A DNA stretch of 64,000 nucleotides from Stictocephala bisonia (lineage: Eukaryota; Arthropoda; Insecta; Hemiptera; Membracidae): the NCBI GenBank assembly GCA_035578905.1, contig JAQJVL010002523.1, forward strand, positions 1 through 64,000, read 5' to 3'. Each line of letters opens with the position of its first letter. Within the stretch, counting starts at the first letter, position 1. Under the pieces are notes generated by a model. That model ran no database searches. It was not told where the DNA came from and saw nothing but the letters and a program-made list of their open reading frames with translations. The position numbers and the translations under genes were made by a program. Positions 62,352-64,000 of this stretch are shown in pieces.

Positions 62352-64000
62352 ATGAAACCAGCTACACAGAATAGAACATTGAGTCACATAAACCATTTAA
62401 AAATTTTTCACTTAAACATCCAACATTTACCGTCCAGAGTAGAATCCTTGGAAATTACACTTCAAGATATTGAGCCTGATTTAGTAGTATTATGTGAGCA
62501 TAAAATAAAGAAACAAGAACTGGACTTTTTAAATATTTCGGGATATAGTGTAAAATCTTATTATTCGCGTATTTTAAGTCCTGGAGGTGGAGTTCTTATT
62601 CTATCAAATAACAATAACCCAAGCATAAAAAATTTAAACCTACCTTCAATCAACCAACTATGTTCAGAAAAGGTTTTTGAGTGCTGTTTAATACATTACA
62701 AATGTGATTCGTTTAATTTTGTCCTGGCTGGTGTATACCGCTCCCCTAATTCTGATTTGGATAATTTTTTTACAAAACTTAATGCTACTCTAGAAATACT
62801 GTCTAAGAAATTTACTAATGTAATAGTAACTGGAGATATTAATATAAATGTTTTGAACCCTAGCTGTAATAGAGTTAAATTACTTACTGATGTTCTTTCC
62901 TCTCACAGTTTTAAGTATCTAGTAAATTTTCCTACAAGGGTAACTGAGGATACCGAAAGTTCCATAGACAATTTTTTTATAAATTTCCATCCTAAAAGTA
63001 TGCAAATAACTGGACTAAACACACAAATTTCTGATCATGATAGCCAGTTACTTACTTTCAAATTACGGGGCAATATTGTTGATAAAAAGCCAATAACAAA
63101 GATGGTAAGAAAATATTCAGATGATAACCTTAGAAAGTTCACCTCATTATTAGGTCACGAGAATTGGGTGGAGGTTTATTCTGCACCAGTTGATAGTAAA
63201 TTTAACATTTTTCACAGCATTTTCATGTATTACTTTAATCTATGTTTCCCTCTTATTAAAAGTAGATCCTCAAAACATAAGGTAGACTGGATGAATCTTG
63301 AATTAAAGGCAGAGAGGCAAAGAGCATTAGAGTTGAGTTCTCTGGGTAGAAGAACTAAAAATAAAGAATTAATAAAATCAGCTAAAGATGCAAATAAGTC
63401 TCTAAAAATAAATATATTAAAAACCAAACAAAATTATATAGATAGGAAAATTTTGAGCTCAAAAAATGTCTCAAAAACCATTTGGAAATTGATTAATTCA
63501 GATATTAAAAATGACACAAACCCGATAAAGGCTATAGATAAGATAAAAGTGAATCATATAGTTTATACAGATCCGTTTTCTATTTGCAGCACATTTAATG
63601 ATTATTATGTAGATGTGGTTGATTTAGAAGTTATTCCTAATATTACCTCTTCTGGTGATTCTCTTCATAACTTTGCAATAAACAATAAGCAGTTGAAATT
63701 TCGATGTGAACCTGTCAGTGAGATGGAGGTAGACAAAATTATTTCAAAATTTGATAGTAAACATTCAACTGGATATGATGGTGTTCCAATAACTGTTTTA
63801 AAATATGCCCGGAGTAAACTTAAAAAACCGTTAGTACACATAATTAATTCATCTTTTGTATCTGGCATTTTTCCTGACAAGTTGAAAATCTCAAAAATAA
63901 AACCGTTATACAAAAAGGGGAACACATTAGATGTTGCCAACTATCGTCCATTAGCTTTATTGCCAGTTATATCAAAAATTTATGAAAAAGTAATGTACAA
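62352..64000 (+). CDS. LINE ORF2: endonuclease and start of reverse transcriptase (partial)
   Basis: Open from ATG 62,352 to the window end (549 codons). Endonuclease: FHLNIQHLPSRVESLE, LCEHKIKKQELDF, GGGVLILS, AGVYRSPNSD, VTGDININVL, SDHDSQLL. RT begins at about 63,740 with GYDGVPITVLKYA, FPDKLKISKIKPLYKKG and NYRPLALLPVISKIYEKVMY. The catalytic FADD lies beyond the edge. No stop or shift seen. Confidence 0.88.
   Translation, partial: MKPATQNRTLSHINHLKIFHLNIQHLPSRVESLEITLQDIEPDLVVLCEHKIKKQELDFLNISGYSVKSYYSRILSPGGGVLILSNNNNPSIKNLNLPSINQLCSEKVFECCLIHYKCDSFNFVLAGVYRSPNSDLDNFFTKLNATLEILSKKFTNVIVTGDININVLNPSCNRVKLLTDVLSSHSFKYLVNFPTRVTEDTESSIDNFFINFHPKSMQITGLNTQISDHDSQLLTFKLRGNIVDKKPITKMVRKYSDDNLRKFTSLLGHENWVEVYSAPVDSKFNIFHSIFMYYFNLCFPLIKSRSSKHKVDWMNLELKAERQRALELSSLGRRTKNKELIKSAKDANKSLKINILKTKQNYIDRKILSSKNVSKTIWKLINSDIKNDTNPIKAIDKIKVNHIVYTDPFSICSTFNDYYVDVVDLEVIPNITSSGDSLHNFAINNKQLKFRCEPVSEMEVDKIISKFDSKHSTGYDGVPITVLKYARSKLKKPLVHIINSSFVSGIFPDKLKISKIKPLYKKGNTLDVANYRPLALLPVISKIYEKVMY

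Larger units (their letters stand above)
59967..64000 (+). mobile_element. CR1/L2-like LINE running off the right edge
   Basis: ORF1 (59,967-62,316) and ORF2 (from 62,352) in tandem with a 35-bp gap. The 3' end is beyond the window. Apart from the one A-run shift in ORF1 it looks intact. Confidence 0.88.

Noticed and set aside
1..64000. CRISPR array, tRNA or rRNA genes, prokaryotic signals
   Set aside because: No spaced identical repeats of CRISPR type, no cloverleaf with A/B boxes seen, and all gene features are eukaryotic.

Overview
The window looks like AT-rich arthropod, probably insect, nuclear DNA. It has spliced genes with GT...AG introns, a (TTAGG)5 tract of the insect telomere type, and almost every eukaryotic transposon class. 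I see no tRNA, rRNA or CRISPR array, and only one weak candidate host gene. Species cannot be told from the sequence.

From about 4.9 to 58.0 kb the scaffold is one old Maverick/Polinton (adintovirus-like) element on the minus strand, broken into many pieces by later insertions. Reading right to left, the recognisable parts are: protein-primed DNA polymerase B (58.0-55.5 kb), the N-terminal end of an integrase (51.1 kb), the integrase chromodomain (38.7 kb), packaging ATPase (38.6-37.9 kb), an unidentified ORF split in three by two piggyBac insertions (37.7, 29.5-28.95 and 18.1-17.8 kb), several small virion-type ORFs, a fibre-like repeat protein, a PLA2-like protein, an adenain-type protease, a penton-like minor capsid protein (13.8-13.2 kb), and a tail of small ORFs (6.6-4.9 kb). 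A 7.8-kb piece (13,420-21,245), holding the capsid-side genes and a piggyBac, is present twice in direct tandem (second copy 21,246-29,091).

Elements inserted in this scaffold: a 6.2-kb Sola-like element (6,674-12,873, TSD GTAT) that itself carries a DD41D mariner (7,468-8,844); piggyBac elements at 18,095-21,102 and 25,966-28,948 (duplicated with the host segment); a large piggyBac (29,521-37,594) holding a DD82E Sailor-type transposase and a second complete piggyBac (32,458-35,606); a piggyBac (from 38,737 to about 50,928) holding a Ty3/gypsy retrotransposon with identical 142-bp LTRs (39,471-49,463), which holds a 5'-truncated LINE (about 40,843-46,140); a second Sola-like element (51,487-54,415, TSD AACT); and a piggyBac fragment at 58,027 followed by a LINE running off the right edge (59,967 to beyond 64,000).

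The left 2 kb is a degenerate 36-bp minisatellite. At 2,921-2,500 a three-exon minus-strand reading with a signal peptide is the only candidate host gene.

The two LINEs are the most unusual parts. One ORF1 combines a coiled coil, a Ulp1-type cysteine protease and an SGNH hydrolase. The other combines a PHD finger, coiled coil, SGNH hydrolase and a TARG1/OARD1-like macrodomain that keeps the apparent catalytic Lys and Asp.
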